Source of the DNA: Cacajao melanocephalus
Lineage: Eukaryota; Chordata; Mammalia; Primates; Pitheciidae
Assembly: GCA_963573385.1 (NCBI GenBank)
Contig: CAUYLG010070438.1
Location: 62,001-126,000, forward strand
Length of the DNA stretch: 64,000 nt
Reading direction: 5' to 3'
Part shown: in pieces, positions 11,787 through 26,532 of the stretch
How the letters are laid out: the number at the start of each line of letters is the position of its first letter
Position numbering within the stretch: position 1 is the stretch's first letter
Translations under genes and position numbers: made by a program
The notes under the pieces: model-generated
The model's database searches: none
The model's input: only the letters and a program-made list of their open reading frames with translations
Told to the model about the DNA's origin: nothing

Positions 11787-12269
11787 TGTGATAGTTAGTA
11801 CTGAGCATCAACTTGATTGGATTGAAGGATGCAAAGTATTGTTTCTGGGTGTGTCTGTGAGGATGTTGCCAAAGGAGATCAACATTTGAGTCAGTAACTG
11901 GGACAGGCAGAAGAATAAAAGCAGACAGAAGAACATGGAAAGAGTAGACTGGCCTCCATCTTTCTTTTGTGCTGAATGCCTCCTGACCTTGAACATCAGA
12001 CTCCAAGCTCTTCAGTTTTTGGACTCGTGGACTTACACCAGTGGTTTGCCAGGGGCTTTCAAGCCTTTGGTCACAGACTGAAGGCTTTACTGTTGGCTTC
12101 CCTACTTTTGAGGTTTTGGGACTTGGACTGGCTTCCTTGCTCCTCAGCTTGCAGACAGCCTATTGTGTAACTTCACTTTGTGATCGTGTGAGTCACTACT
12201 CCTTAATAAACTCCCTTTCATATATACATCTATCCTATCAGTCCTGTCCCTCTAGAGAACCCTAATACA
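11787..12269 (+). mobile_element. Solo LTR, MLT2-type (ERVL)
   Basis: Begins TGTGATAGTTAGTACTGAGC, contains TTCTGGGTGTGTCTGTGAGG, CAGCTTGCAGACAGCCTATT, GATCGTGTGAGTCA and CTTAATAAACTCC, and ends CCCTAATACA: the ERVL MLT2 order. ATGTG at 11782-11786 is repeated at 12270-12274, a perfect 5-bp target duplication. No internal ERV sequence is present. Confidence 0.92.
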
Positions 12270-12289
12270 ATGTGGTTTTGATGTGAATG

Positions 12290-14290
12290 GGAAATGGGAG
12301 GCCAGGCTTTGGCCTCATTCAAAGTCAAGGAGCTAAACTTACTAAGGCCTCCACAAAAATATACATCATCATTGAAAGGGCAAATTGAAAAAAAGCAGCC
12401 TTCTAACAAAAGAAAACTGTCTGCAGTAGCTCTGATGGAAATATATATAAATAGTCTTCCCTTATAATGTGTAACCTAGATCTGTTCTCACTGGGGTATC
12501 AGGAGTTTGAATTTGTACTGTTCATATGGAAGAAAATGCCAATCTGAGAAACTAAATTCAACCTGTTTTGATAGTGCTCCCAATTTCAAACAGAAGCAGA
12601 TTTTTTGAGGGAGAAAAAAAAACACAAAGTCTTCAATTCAAATCCCACAAATTATGTTCAATCAAACAAGAGCCCAAGTAAAAATTTAACAAATGAAAAG
12701 TAACATGCTACCATAAGCTAGCATCAGCAGAAATGACAAACATCAAATTTATGCCCACCAACAGATTTCAATACTGGGTTATTGACATAACTAATTATGA
12801 AATTATTTAAAGAAAAGAGATTAAATTGGGAAAATGGACAAGGTATCAGAGAGTATAAAAACATGACAAGACAAATTTTGTAACTAAAATGAAAAATACA
12901 ATCATTGAAATTAAAAACTCAAAGGAAGGTTTTAACATCATTTTAGACACCCTTGAGAAATAAATTTATGAAATGGAAGACAGCTGACAAGTTATATAGA
13001 ACTCAGCATAAAGAGGTAGGTGATAGAAAACAGAAAGGAAGGTGAAGTCAAGAAACATGAAGGATAGAATTAGAATTTATATAGCACATATGTAATTGAA
13101 GTTTCAGAAATAGTGAATGGGAGAGAGGCAATATTCAAAGGAAGAATTCAAAGAAAAATAAGAAATTTCTAAAATTTGTGAAAGAAATACATTCATATAA
13201 AAAAACAGAATTATATGAAGTAGTATAAATAAAACATTCCTATAAACCTTGTAATGAAACTACAGAAGAGCAAAGAAAATAAAAATGTTTTAAACACACA
13301 ACATACAAAAGACTGATTGCCAAAAATAAAAATGCAAAAGAGAAATCAATAACTAGACTAACAACAGACTTCTCACTTGTGACAATGGAAGTCAGATTAT
13401 AATGGAATAATATATTCAATGTGCCAGGAAAAAGTAACTGTCAACTATGGACAGTCTATCCAGAAAACCCATATTCAAAGTTCCTATCAGATTAAAAAAT
13501 AAAATAAAATAGTTTACTGCAAAGATCTTCTCACTAAAGAATTTACTGTAAGAAGTGAAATAATCTCAGAAAGAAGGTTATCGATGCAGGAAGAAACTTT
13601 GAACAATGAAAATATAATGTGTATATAAATCTAAACACATATTGACTAAATAAAACAAAAGTAATAATATCTATTTTGTGTATTTAAAAAGAAAATACCT
13701 GGACAATGCTGAAGAGGATGTGGGTAATGTGAGATAAAGCATTCCAAGATCCTTGTACTTGAGAAAATTGGAGTTAAGATACTAATAGATTTTAGACTGT
13801 TAAAGTGTACATAATAAAATGTAAATGTTTATCTTTAAATAAATATTAATGGAATGAATAATTTCCAAACCAGTAAAAGTAAACAAAAATGAACAACAAA
13901 CAACCCCAAAGAAGGCACGAAGGGTGGGAGAGAAATAAAACATAGAAAAAGTCAGATTAATAGCATGAAATAGCAAGGCAGAAATTAATCTATATATATA
14001 TAATTTAAAATTATATGAAACTTAATATATACATAGTAAAATTAAACCCAAAGGCAAAGGAATAATGAATATATAATTCAGAATAATGATCACTCTTGGG
14101 GAATAGGAAACACAGAATAGGAAACATACAGAAGAGGAACGCAGAAGGAATTCAAAAGTATTGGTTATGTTCTAATTTTTAAGTGGAATAGAGAAGACAC
14201 AGATGTTTGTTTTATTCTTTACTTGTCATATGCACATATATATGTATGTTTATATAAATGAAACATTTTATTAGAAGGTTTTAAATCTTA
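12290..14290 (+). mobile_element. HAL1/L1M half-LINE, sense, decayed
   Basis: A-rich on the plus strand, with an ORF1-like region (ATTGAAATTAAAAACTC; later CACTTGTGACAATGGAAG and AACTGTCAACTATGG) and then a 3' region ending in a T-rich 'tgtttgttttattctttac...tatataaatgaaacat' tail. ORF1 features without ORF2, and a length near 2 kb, suit HAL1 better than a full L1. No open frame is left. Left edge approximate. Confidence 0.6.
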
Positions 14291-14299
14291 AAAAAAGAT

Positions 14300-14840
14300 C
14301 TACAGTGACTCCAGCTGCCCTATTAGGCTCAAACTCATGGCCTGGCATTTTAAGTCCTCCCCCTGCTGGGCACACCTTCTTGCTCACTCCTGCCCAGCCT
14401 GGAACCTTCCCTCTAGTGGAAATTCTCTGTTGTCATCTCTTTGCTCTGCATTTCCACTACTAGACTCATTCACATTTCCAACATTTTGTTCATTCTGTTC
14501 CCCTCATCCTTCCTTCTAGCTACGAAGCAAACTCTATAGTTTCTAGAAGGAAAAAAAATAGTAGAACATTATTCTCTCTTGGATGAAGACAACCTGAGTT
14601 TACCTCAGGGCACAGGTATGTCATAATGATGTGAAATAGTCCCAGGACTATTGAGCTCAGTCGGCTACATGCTGTTGGTGTTTACTGTAGCCTGGGAGAG
14701 AGAGTCTTGTCCCTCAACTAGCCAATAAGCTCCTTGAGAACAAATACAGTGTCTAAGCTTCTCTTTATCTGTCACGACCTCTTAGCTAGCACTAAAGTCA
14801 CAAAATGCACTCAAACAACAGCCACTGAAGAAAGGATGGC
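14300..14840 (+). mobile_element. L2 fragment, 3' region
   Basis: CTTGCTCACTCCTGCCCAGC and CTGGAACCTTCCC fit the L2 'gctgttccctctgcctggaa' stretch, and AATAAGCTCCTTGAGAAC followed by ACAGTGTCTAAGCTTC and CTTAGCTAGCAC fits the L2 3' end. Diverged, with an indel-rich middle. Confidence 0.5.
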
Positions 14841-15544
14841 ATGAGAAGAATTCTAAATTCTAATGAATAGACCCTGAGAACCTGGATCTTGAGTCTTTCC
14901 GTTGTATCCAGCCATGCATATCTTTCCTACTTAAGCCACTTTCTTCTTAAGCCTGTTCAAATTGGTTCCTGCTATTTTTTAGCTATACAGTTAAGAAATG
15001 TGTATCCAAGACTCAAGGCAGCTCAAATTCAAATCTCAACAAAATGACAAATTATATCACACATCATGCATCTTCAAGTCGTTCACAATAAATGTGCAAA
15101 TGGCAAAGGTATACTGGGTTGAATTAGGTGTTCAAGGCTTAGAATTAAGTCTCTGCATGGTCAAAACTGGGACCTAAGTCTCTTGACACTCCAGGGTTCT
15201 TCTCACTCCCCTACATGCTCAGTGATGTTGCTTTATAGAGGTTATAAGGTCATTTTCTCTGCTGGAACCTCATAAAGAGGTTCCTGATAAGATAGCAAGA
15301 GTTTACACAGAACTTGGTGAGAAAAGGCTGTTGTCTTAAAACACTAAATTGGTGGGAGCGGAAAAGAAGAAGGTTAGTGTGAACTTGAAATGGAGTAAAA
15401 GCCAAAAAATTTTTACTATGGCCCTCTCCAAAGAGAAAATGGGAATTATTCTCTGCTAACCTAGATGTCCATATGGTCCTACTGAGCAGATTATCCATTA
15501 ACCAATACCTTTCGCCAATGGATAGCTGGGGACAGACCACGGCA
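14841..15544. other. Unassigned sequence
   Basis: No element recognised. A 96-codon minus frame (15250-15540) has no recognisable domain. Confidence 0.45.
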
Positions 15545-16150
15545 TTTAGTAAAAACTTATTGAGTGTCTACTACGTATCAGGCATTGTCCTAGGCACTAG
15601 GGTCATATCACGAAAAAAACAGATAAAATACCTGCCATTATAGGGTTTACATTCTAGTAAAGGGATACTTGACAATGAAGTAAGTGGGTCAAATGTGCTT
15701 TTTTCTTTTTGAGACAGAGTCTCACTCTGTTGTCCAGGCTAGAATACAGTGGTGCAATCTTGGCTCACTGCAACCTCTGCCTCCTGGGTTCAAGCAATTC
15801 TCCTGTCTCAGCACCCAAGTAGCTGGGATTACAGGTGTGCACCACCTTCCCTGGCTAATTTTTGTGTTTTTAATAGAGACAGGTTTTCACCATGTTGGCC
15901 AGGCTGGTCTTCAACTCCTGACCTCAAGTGATCTGCCCACCTCAGCCTTCCAAAGTGCTGGGATTACAGGCGTGAGCCACCACACCCAGCCCAAATGTGC
16001 TTTATTTCAAAAGCTGATAATGCTATGGAGAAGAATATGGAAGAAAGGACATTAGTAGTGTTAGGAGATCAGGGTAGACAAAGAAGCCTTCCTTAATAAG
16101 GCAACGTTTGAGCACAAGCTCAAAGAAAAGAAAGAATAAATAATAAATGC
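15545..16150 (-). mobile_element. L2, antisense, split by an Alu
   Basis: TTATTGAGTGTCTACTACGT, GGCATTGTCCTAGGCACTAG and TACATTCTAGTAAAGG are the complement of the L2 tail. After the Alu the same element resumes with TGATAATGCTATGGAGAAG and AGAAGCCTTCCTTAATAAGG. Confidence 0.72.
15702..15991 (-). mobile_element. Alu element, antisense, full length
   Basis: Poly-T start, GAGACAGAGTCTCACTCTG, dimeric Alu body and a GCCACCACACCCAGC end. CAAATGTGCTTT (15690-15701) recurs at 15992-16003, a 12-bp target duplication placing it inside an L2. Confidence 0.97.
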
Positions 16151-16428
16151 AAAGCAAGTTGTCAGTAGGTCCTAGATTGCCCTCCAGGCCTGATTTATTA
16201 GGCTTTTCCTCAAACCCAGAAGGTAACAAAAACGAAGAGCTGGCAAGTTTCTTTTCCAAGGCAAAGTCATAGGACTTGCAGAACCTGGCATTAGCAGGCT
16301 AAAATAGTAGCTAGTAAATCCTGCCTCTCAGGAAGTAAACATTAGGGATGAAGGCCTCCAGGGCCAGGGCTCCACAGTTTCATAGCAGAACCTTAAATTC
16401 CTTTGATTCTTTCTCTCTCATATAGATA

Positions 16429-16460
16429 TCACACACTACACCACACACACACACACACCA
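16429..16460 (+). repeat. (CA)n microsatellite
   Basis: Short CA dinucleotide run interrupted by a 'TACAC' step. Likely polymorphic but short. Confidence 0.9.
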
Positions 16461-16676
16461 GTTTTTAATGGAATAACCAACAACAAAACATTCCCTAACT
16501 CCTTTTGGAAGCTTGGAGGCAAACTCTTAGGATGTTTGTGATTTCGCCAAGTTATTCATGGGATAAATCTATCTAGACCAAAGAAACTGGTTGGAAAGTT
16601 AGAGAAAGAGCTATTTGAACACAAGCAGTACATAACACTCTTTTACTGAAACAAAAGGTTAAAAAAAATAGTCCTG

Positions 16677-18072
<1,396 letters not shown>

Positions 18073-18361
18073 TTCTTTTTTGAGATGGAGTCTCACTCTG
18101 TAACCTAGGCTGGAGAGCAATGGCATGATCTTGGCTCCCTGCAACCTCTGCCTCCCAAGTTCAAGTGATTCTTCTGCCTCAGCCTCCCTAGTAGCTGAGA
18201 CTACAGGTGCACGCCACCATGCCCAGCTAATTTTTGTATTTTTAGAAGAGACGGGGTTTCACCATATTGGCCAGGCTGGTCTTGAACTCCTGACCTTGTG
18301 ATCCATCCACCTCTGCCTCCCAAAGTGCTGGGATTATGGGTGTGAGCCACCGCACCTGGCC
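18073..18361 (-). mobile_element. Alu element, antisense, full length
   Basis: GAGATGGAGTCTCACTCTG through GAGCCACCGCACCTGGCC. TTCTCACTTCTT occurs at 18061-18072 and 18362-18373, a perfect 12-bp target duplication. Confidence 0.97.
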
Positions 18362-18373
18362 TTCTCACTTCTT

Positions 18374-19554
18374 ATAATTAGGTCTTTACTGATTTATCAG
18401 AATAAGAGTCAGAATAAGAAGAATACATCCTTGCACTCTATTGTTAGTCATCTATTCCTATTATTTCTCTTTTTTCCTTGTCTTTCTTACCGTCACTTTT
18501 CCATATTTTTCTTTCTCTCATTCCCTTGCCTATTCACTGGACCTAGCAGGAACATTCAAGGTAGGTCACCACTAAGCTCCACTGATGGTCTATAAAGCCA
18601 AAGAGGATTCTGGTCTTGAATCTACTATATTAAAGCTTCAAAGATAAATGGGTTGCTAATGGGCCTAAAAAGTCAGTACAGCTCCAAGCTATCTTAGCAT
18701 ACTCTTAGGAAATAGTTTATGCTCTAAGAGAATCTGGTCCAAATTAGGCCATTTCAGTGTCCTTGACCCTAAGAAGTGACAGAACTCCCCTTATAGAATA
18801 TTATGACAAAGAGTGTGGCAAGGCACAAAATCATCCTTTACAGGGTGTGTGTAGATTTATGTGAGTTGTGTGAGTTCTTGAGTTACATTAAGATAGCTTT
18901 TCCTAACTGGGTCTTCGAGATCACACCTCCTGGTTTGGGAAGATTGAGGAACCGGGAAGACCCCAGTCAGGAAGGAGCAGATGGGATACAGGCTTCCCGT
19001 CATAAGCCCTTTGTTCCCAAAGGTCCCTGCTTGTCTCTCAGCTTCATATCTTGGAGGTGCGCTACAGCAGGGATTAGGGCAGAGGTGGTAAATGCATGAA
19101 AGAGCTTTCTAGGGTAGGACAGCAAGCTGCAGACATCCCATGAAAAGGGCCAAAAAGCATGAGGGAGAAATTCCCTAAGAGCAAGGACTAAAGCCATGGA
19201 GTGAAAGCCATTTCTCACAAAGCAAATTAAATTATTTTAAACTTTTAGATTGATCTCCCTTTTATGATCCTCTGTTTTTTAGTAAAGACATGTTTAAATG
19301 TTCTTTATGTACCTTTGTCCGCTATACAGTATAAAGAGAGACGTCACAGGTCAACACTTGGCCCAGGGGTTACAAAGAAAAGAATTTCTTCTTCCTCCTT
19401 CTCATCCTTCTGCTCACAGTAGTAGCTGAAATTATCATTGCCAATGAGACAAAATTAAATCACTTTTTCTATGAAAGGTAATATTTAAAGTTTAAGAAAA
19501 ATGTTTAAATTTCCTGCCAAAAAAAATCTAACCAGGGCACAATGGAAAACATCT
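18374..19554. other. Unassigned sequence
   Basis: No clear repeat family. A 98-codon plus frame (18803-19099) and a 72-codon minus frame overlap and show no domain. Confidence 0.45.
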
Positions 19555-19760
19555 AATATTTCAGGCTTGGACTCCCACTCTGCCACACACTGAGTGACCC
19601 AAAACCAGCTACGTAACTTTCCCTAGCCTCAGCTTCCTCAGCTATAAAAGAGAGATCTTAAAATCTACTTCACAGTAATGTCATGAATATTGAAGATTTT
19701 AGACTATAAATATAAATTGCATGCCTTGCATTAGAGTAGATATCGATAAATGCTTTTCTG
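19555..19760 (+). mobile_element. MIR element
   Basis: GGCTTGGACTCCCACTCTGC, GCTACGTAACTTTCCCTAGC, CTCAGCTTCCTCAGCTATAA and GATAAATGCTTTT follow the MIR order. Confidence 0.75.
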
Positions 19761-20847
19761 AATTTAACAGACCCTAGAAGGCAAACATCAGAGCAAAGAT
19801 TTATGTTTCTTTCCCATAGCCAGATACTTTTCCCTCTAGCTAAAACAGTTTCTCTTCCACTCACCCCACAAGTTAGCTTACTTCTGAATGCTTCAAGAAA
19901 TTGGCATGGTTCACAAAATTACTACCAATAAATTTGTATTAAATAACTAATCCTAAAGCACTCCCCCAAGTGATAGGGAAAAATAGAGTCAGCTAAGTGC
20001 GGTTTATTATGATCTGGAGCTTCCAGTTTATTTGAGGAGGCACGACTAAACCACAGAGATGGTTGGCAAACAATACCCCTTGTTCCAAGTCTCTGGATGC
20101 ATCTATGCCATTTCTATATTCTGGAGCTGGATGAGGGAGGACTACAGGGATGGTCTATTGCTCCACTGAGTCCTATAGGAGACGAATTTGTGCCAAGACT
20201 TCATTTATCACCTGATTACCAGAAGTTCCCACTTTGACTAGTGGGTCACAGAACCACTTCAATTCAAAGCCAATTCAGTATCTAGTAAATCCCTGAAAAG
20301 TCTGAAGATTTCCTTTCCCCCAGTGCACAGTAGCCCTAGTAAATAGCTAAAGGCATCCTTGGGGAAGACTCAAAGGAATATTTACAGAATATACTAATAG
20401 CACTGTTGTGTGTTCTTACTCAAGGGAGCCAGCCTCCCCTTCAATCAAGGGCCTCAGGTCTGTGATCTGGCTTATGCCTGGACATTAATTAAGAAGCTAA
20501 GACGCTCCACTGTGTCCACTCAAATTAAGCTCCTAGATATCAAATCTAGAGTGTTTCTGCCATATGAAAGAAATAATATTGTAATAGGTTGCATATCTAT
20601 ATAATTCTCAAGAACACAGTAATCAATTAGGCACTGCCAAAGATCCCAGCAGGTCATTTCACTTACCTCATCGTCCTTGCTGTCCGTTACAGTAATTGTG
20701 TTGACCTTACCTCTAGTGGTTAAGAACTACTCTTGGCCACTAACTTTCCAGGATCCCATGGAAATCAGGAAGCACAACTAGTAGCTGCATCTCCCTGTGT
20801 GTACAAAGGAAGTCACCATAATGCTTTTCAAAGATTTTGATGCTCTC
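19761..20847. other. Unassigned sequence
   Basis: Nothing recognised; mixed base composition and only short frames. Confidence 0.45.
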
Positions 20848-21200
20848 TGATATGGTTTGGCTCTATGTCCTCACCAAAATCTTATCTTGAATTGCACTCC
20901 CATAATTCCCATGTGTTATAGGAGGGACCCAGTGAAAGGTAATTTGAATCATGGGGGCGGTTTCCCCCATACTGTTCTCGTGGTAGTGAATAAGTTTCAC
21001 GAGATCTGATGGGTTTATCAGGGGTTTCCACTTTTGCTTCTTCCTCATTTTCCCTTGCTGCCACCATGAAAGAAGTGCCTTTCCCCTCCTACCACGATTC
21101 TGAGGCCTCCCCAGCCATATGGAACTATAAGTTCAATTAAACCTGTTTTTAGTCCCAGTCTTGGGTATATCTTTATCAACAGTGTGAAAAGGACTAATCC
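20848..21200 (+). mobile_element. Solo LTR, THE1-type MaLR
   Basis: Starts TGATATGGTTTGGCTCTATG, carries GAATCATGGGGGCGGTTTCC, CATACTGTTCTCGTGGTAG and ACGAGATCTGATGGG, and ends near AAAAGGACTAATCC. Less diverged than the 1-kb LTR, so a younger MaLR copy. I could not define a target duplication because the right end is degraded. Confidence 0.9.
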
Positions 21201-21924
21201 CCATCACTAACACACAATATTTCCCAATTTTTCCTCTTAAAAAAGGTACTATGTTCTAGGGCTTCTTGATGTGTGTAGAGGGGATAAGGAAGAAGGGTAT
21301 ACAGTTTGCATATTATAATTCCATCTCAGTACTCCTATCTTGTCAAGTCTTGGAGTTAATTTTTTACACTATACCTCAACCTCACTGAATTCACGCATTC
21401 AGGCCATTGTGAAGTCCAAGTTTCAGTCAAGCAATCAGGTAAACTAATTTTCAGAAACACTTCTAGCATTAAATCCACCATCTCCAGTTAAGTACACAAA
21501 TAAAATCAGCTTTGCTTGATCCAGTTTTATATTCTGTCCTCTTTGTTCTGACAGCCTTATAATCCAATGCAATATGTTTCACAAATATTTGTGCTGAAAA
21601 AAATTAGCAACATCTTGCATTCATTTAGAAGTATAAGCTTTTTTTATTCAGGTCAGACAGAGGCAACAAAAGATTGGGGCTTAGAAGCTTGAGAAACATA
21701 AGCATCCCTTTGCAAGGCAGCTGATCTAGGTGGGGTTGTTACTGAGAAATAACGGAAAAGGAAAAGTAATAGCATCAGCTAGAGGAGTTGCTTCCTCTAG
21801 CAAAGGAGGCTTTAGAGAGACTTCGGAGTTCAAGATTCTCAGTTTCAAATTAGTCAAGGTGAAGATGTGGTATGCCTATGACTTTAAATTGTTATCATTC
21901 TGCAGCCCACACACTTAATTCCAG
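21201..21924. other. Unassigned sequence
   Basis: No element recognised between the THE1-type LTR and the L1. It is A/T-rich with short frames only. Confidence 0.45.
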
Positions 21925-22879
21925 GTTTAATTTCCTTTTTTAATATTTTGCTTTTAGTTTTTGTGGGTACACAGTAGTTGTATATATTTATAGTGTACAT
22001 GAGATGTTTTGATACGGATATGCAATGCATAATAATCACATCATGGAAATGGGGTATCCATCCCCTCAAGCATTTATCCCTTGTGTTATAAATAATCTAA
22101 TTATACTATTTTAGTTATTTTTTAAATGTGCAATTAAATTATTATTGACTATAGTCACCCTGTTGTGCTGTCATATACTAGATCTTATTCTTTCTAACTT
22201 TTTTTGTACCCATTAAGCATCCCCACCTTTTCCCCATCTCCATCCCCACTACCCTTCCCAGCATTTGGTAACCATCCTTCTGCTATTTCCATGAGTTCAA
22301 TTGTATTTTATTTTTAGACCCCACAAATAAGTGAGAACATGTGATATTTGTCTTTCTATGTCTGACTTATTTCACTTAGCATAATGACCTCCAGTTCCAT
22401 CTATGTTGTTACAAATGACAGGATCTTATTTTTTTTGTGGCCGAATAGTACTCCATTGTATATAAGTACCATATTTTCTTTACACATTTGTCTGCTGATA
22501 GACACTTAGGTTGCTTCCAAATCTTGGTTATTGTGAACAGTGCTGCAAAAAACACGGGGGTGTGTATATTTCTTCAGTATACTGATTTCCTTTCTCTTGG
22601 GTACTACCCAGCAGTGGGATTGTTGGATTATATGGTAGCTCTATTTTTAGCTTTTTGAGGAACCTCCAAACCGTTCTCCATAGTGGTTGTACAAATTTAT
22701 ATTCCCACCAGCAGCATACAAGGGTTCCCTTTTCTCCACATTCTTACCAGCATTTGTTATTGCCTGTCTTTTGAATATAAGCCATTTTAACTGGAGTGGG
22801 ATGATATCTCAATCCCATTGTAGTTTGGCTTGCATTTCTCTGATGAGCAATGATGTTGAGCAATGATGTTAAGCAATGC

Positions 22880-23134
22880 TCATATGCCTGTCTGCCACTT
22901 GTAGGTCTTCTTTTGAGAAATGTCTATGCAAATCTTTTGTCCATTTTTAAATTGAATTATCAGATTTTTCCTATAGAGTTGTTTGAGCTCCTTATGTATT
23001 TCAGTTATTAATCTCTTGTCAGATCGGTAGTTTGCAAATATTTTCTCCCACACTATGGGTTGTCTCTTCATTTTGTTGATTATTTCCATTGCTGTGAAGA
23101 AACTTTTTAACTTGATATTATCCCATTTGTTCAT
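22880..23134 (-). pseudogene. L1 ORF2p remnant, C-terminal region
   Basis: An 84-codon open stretch with [32 protein letters not shown] and [10 protein letters not shown], which match the conserved region downstream of the L1 reverse-transcriptase domain. It is a scrap of a dead ORF with no independent start. Confidence 0.88.
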
Positions 23135-23283
23135 ATTTGCTTTAGTTGCCAGTGCTTATAGGGTATTACTCAAGAAATTTTTGCTCAGACCAGTGTCCTG
23201 GAGAGTTTCCCCAAAGTTTTTTTTTATAGTAGTTTCATAGTTTGAGGTCTTAGATTTAAGTCTTCAATCCGTTTTAATTTGAT

Positions 23284-23606
<323 letters not shown>

Positions 23607-23687
23607 TTTTAGTTTGATTTTTTTATATGGCAAGAGGTAGGGGTCTGCTTTCATTCTTCTGTATATGGATATCCAATTTTCCCAGCA

Positions 23688-24128
23688 TCATTTATTAAAG
23701 AGACTATCTTTTCCCCAGTGTGTGTTCTTAGCACTTTTGTTGAAAATGAATTCACTATAGGTGTGTGAATTTGTTTCTGCATTCTCTATTCTGTCCCATT
23801 TGTCTATGTATCTGTTTTTATGACCATACCATGCTGTTTGGGTTATTATAGCTCTACAGTATAATTTGAAGTCAGGTAATGTGATTCCTCCAGTTTTGCT
23901 CTTTTGGCTTAGAATAGCTTTGGCTATTCTGGGTCTTTTGTGGTTCCATGTCAATTTTGGGATTGTTTTTTCTATTTCTGTGAAGAATGTCATTAGTATT
24001 TTGATAGCAATTCCATTGAATCTGTCGATTGCTTTGGCTAGTATGGAGATTATAACGATATTGATTCTTCCAATCAATGAACATGGAATATATTTCCATT
24101 TTTTGGTGTCCTTTTCAATTTCTTTCAT
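23688..24128 (-). pseudogene. L1 ORF2p remnant, after the reverse-transcriptase core
   Basis: A 146-codon open stretch with [39 protein letters not shown] and [10 protein letters not shown], in the order of L1 ORF2p downstream of the RT palm. It is truncated on both sides by stops and frame changes. Confidence 0.9.
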
Positions 24129-26310
24129 CAGTGTTTTCTAGTTTCCATTATAGAGATCCTTCACTTATTTGGTTAATTCCTAAATATTTTATTTTTTTAT
24201 ATGGCTATTGTAAATTGAATTACATTTTTTATTTCTTTCTCAGGTTGTTCACTGTTGACAATGTAGAAATACTACTGACTTTTGTATGTTGATTTTGTAT
24301 CATGCAATTTATTGAATTGGTTTATCAATCATAACAGGTTTTGGTAGAATTTTTAGGTTTTTCCAAATATAAGATCATATCATCTGCAAACAAAAATAAT
24401 TTGACTTCTTCCTTTCCAAATTTTTGATGCCCTTTATTTCTTTCTCTTGTTTGATTGCTCTAGCTAGGACTTCCAGTAGTATGTTGAGTGAAAGTGAGCA
24501 TCCTTGTCATGTTCCAGATCTTAGAGGAAAGGCTTTCAGTTTTTCCCCGTTAGGTATGACATGAGCTGTTGATCTATCATATACAGCTTTATTATGTTGA
24601 GAAATGTTCCTTCTATACCCAGTTTTTTTAGAGCTTTTATCATGAAAAGATGTTGAATTTTATCAAGTGCTTTTTCAGCATCAATTTAAATAAGCCTACG
24701 GTTTTTGTCCTTCATTCTATTTGATATGACGTATCACATTGATTGATTTATGTATGTTAAATCATCCTTGCATCCTAGGGATAAATCCCACTTGGTCATT
24801 GATGAATGATCTTTTAAATGCAACACTGAATTTGGTTTGCTATTAATAATATTTTGTTGAGAATTTTTGCATCAGTATTCATCAATGATCTTGACCTATA
24901 GTTTTCTCTTTGTTTATGTGTCTTTGTCTCCTTTTTATTTCAAGGTAATACTGGCCTCATAGAATAACTTTGAAAGTATTCCCTCCTCCTCTGGTTTTCA
25001 GAATAATTTGAGTAGGATTGGTATTAATTCTTCTTTAAATGTTTGGTAGAATTCAGCAGTGCAGTCATCAAGTCCTGGGCTTTTCTCCCTACTCCTGGGA
25101 GACATTTTATTGTGGCTTTGATCTTGTTACTTGTTATTGATCTGTTCAGGTTTTGGATTTCTTCATGGTCAATCTTGATAGGTTGTATGTGTCCTGGAAT
25201 TTGTCCATTTCTTTTAGAGTTTCCAATTTACTAGCATATAATTGTTCATAGTAGCCACTAATGAGCCTTTGAATTTCTGCAATATCAGTTGTAATGTCTC
25301 CTTTTTCATCTCTGATTTTATTTATCTAGATCTTTTATTCTTTTTTCTTAGTCTGCCTGAAGGTTTGTCGATCCTGTTTAACTTTTTTAAAAACCAACTT
25401 TTTGTTTCATTGATCTTTTCCATTTTTTTCTTTTCAATTTATTTCTGTTCTAATCTCTATTATTTCTTTTCTTCTACTAGTTTTGAGTTTGGTTTGCTCT
25501 TGCTTTTCTAGTCCTTAAGGTGTATTTTTAGGTTATTTCTTTGACGTTTTTATCTTCTTTTTATGTAGGCAATTAGAGGTATAACCTTTTCTCTTAGTAC
25601 TGCTTTTGCTGTATCACATAGATTTTGGTATGTTGTGTTTTCCATTGTCATTTGTTTTAAGGAATTTCAATTTTCTTCTTAATTCTTTCATTGACTCACT
25701 CATCATTCAGGAGTATATTGTTTAATTTCTATGTATTTGTATAGTTTCCAAAATTCTTCTTATTATTGATTTCTAGTTTTACTCCATTGTGGTCAGAGAA
25801 GATGCTTGATATTATTGAAATTTTTTTAAAATTTTAAGACTTGTTTTGTGACCTAGCATATGATCTATCCTTGAGAATGATCACTATGTGTTGAGAAAAA
25901 GAATGTGTATTCTGCAGCTTTTGGATGAAATGTTCTGTATAATATCTATTAGGTCTCCTTTGTGTATAATGCAGATTAAATCTTATATTTCTTTGTTGAT
26001 TTTCTGTCTAGAAGCTCTGTCCAATGCTGAGAGTGTGAAAGTCTCCAGCTATTATTGTATTAGAGTCTGTGTCTCTCTTTAGCTCTAATAATATTTGCTT
26101 TATATATCTGGATGCTCCAGTGTTGGGTGCATATATATTTAAAATTATTACATCCTCTAACTGAATTGACCCTTTATCATTATGTAGTTACCTTCTTTGT
26201 TTCTTCTTATAATTTCTGTCTTAAAACCTATTTTGTCTGATATAAGTGTAGCAACTCATGCCCTTTTTGATTGCCATGGGCACAGAATTTTTTTTCCCAT
26301 CCCTTTATTT

Positions 26311-26532
26311 TCAGTCTTTATAGGTGTCTTTATAGGTGGAGTGTGTTTCTTGTAGGCAACAGATCAATAGATCATGGGATTTTTGTTGTTGTTGTTGTTG
26401 GTGGTGGTTTTGTTTTGTTTTGTTTTGTTTTGTTTTGTTTTTCCATTTAGTCTTTCTATATCTTTTGACTGGAGAATTTAGACTGTTTACATTCCATGTT
26501 ATTATTAATAAGTAAAGACTTAGTCCTGACAT
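26311..26532 (-). pseudogene. L1 ORF2p remnant, N-terminal endonuclease start
   Basis: Begins MSGLSLYLLIITWNVNSLNS and later has LLICCLQETHSTYKDT, corresponding to the N terminus and the QETH motif of the L1 endonuclease. Between them a TTG/TTTTG repeat has expanded into a Q/K/T/N-rich insert. The frame ends soon after. Confidence 0.88.
26380..26445 (-). repeat. (TTG)n and (TTTTG)n simple repeats inside L1 ORF2
   Basis: TTG units, a few GGT units, then TTTTG units on the plus strand. Expansion took place within the old endonuclease coding region. Confidence 0.9.

Noticed and set aside
15684..16055. 123-codon frame with an Alu-type peptide
   Set aside because: It is the translation of an antisense Alu (the familiar '[12 protein letters not shown]' pattern).
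22843..22876. 13-bp tandem repeat of GAGCAATGATGTT in L1
   Set aside because: A minor local duplication inside a dead L1; no further significance.
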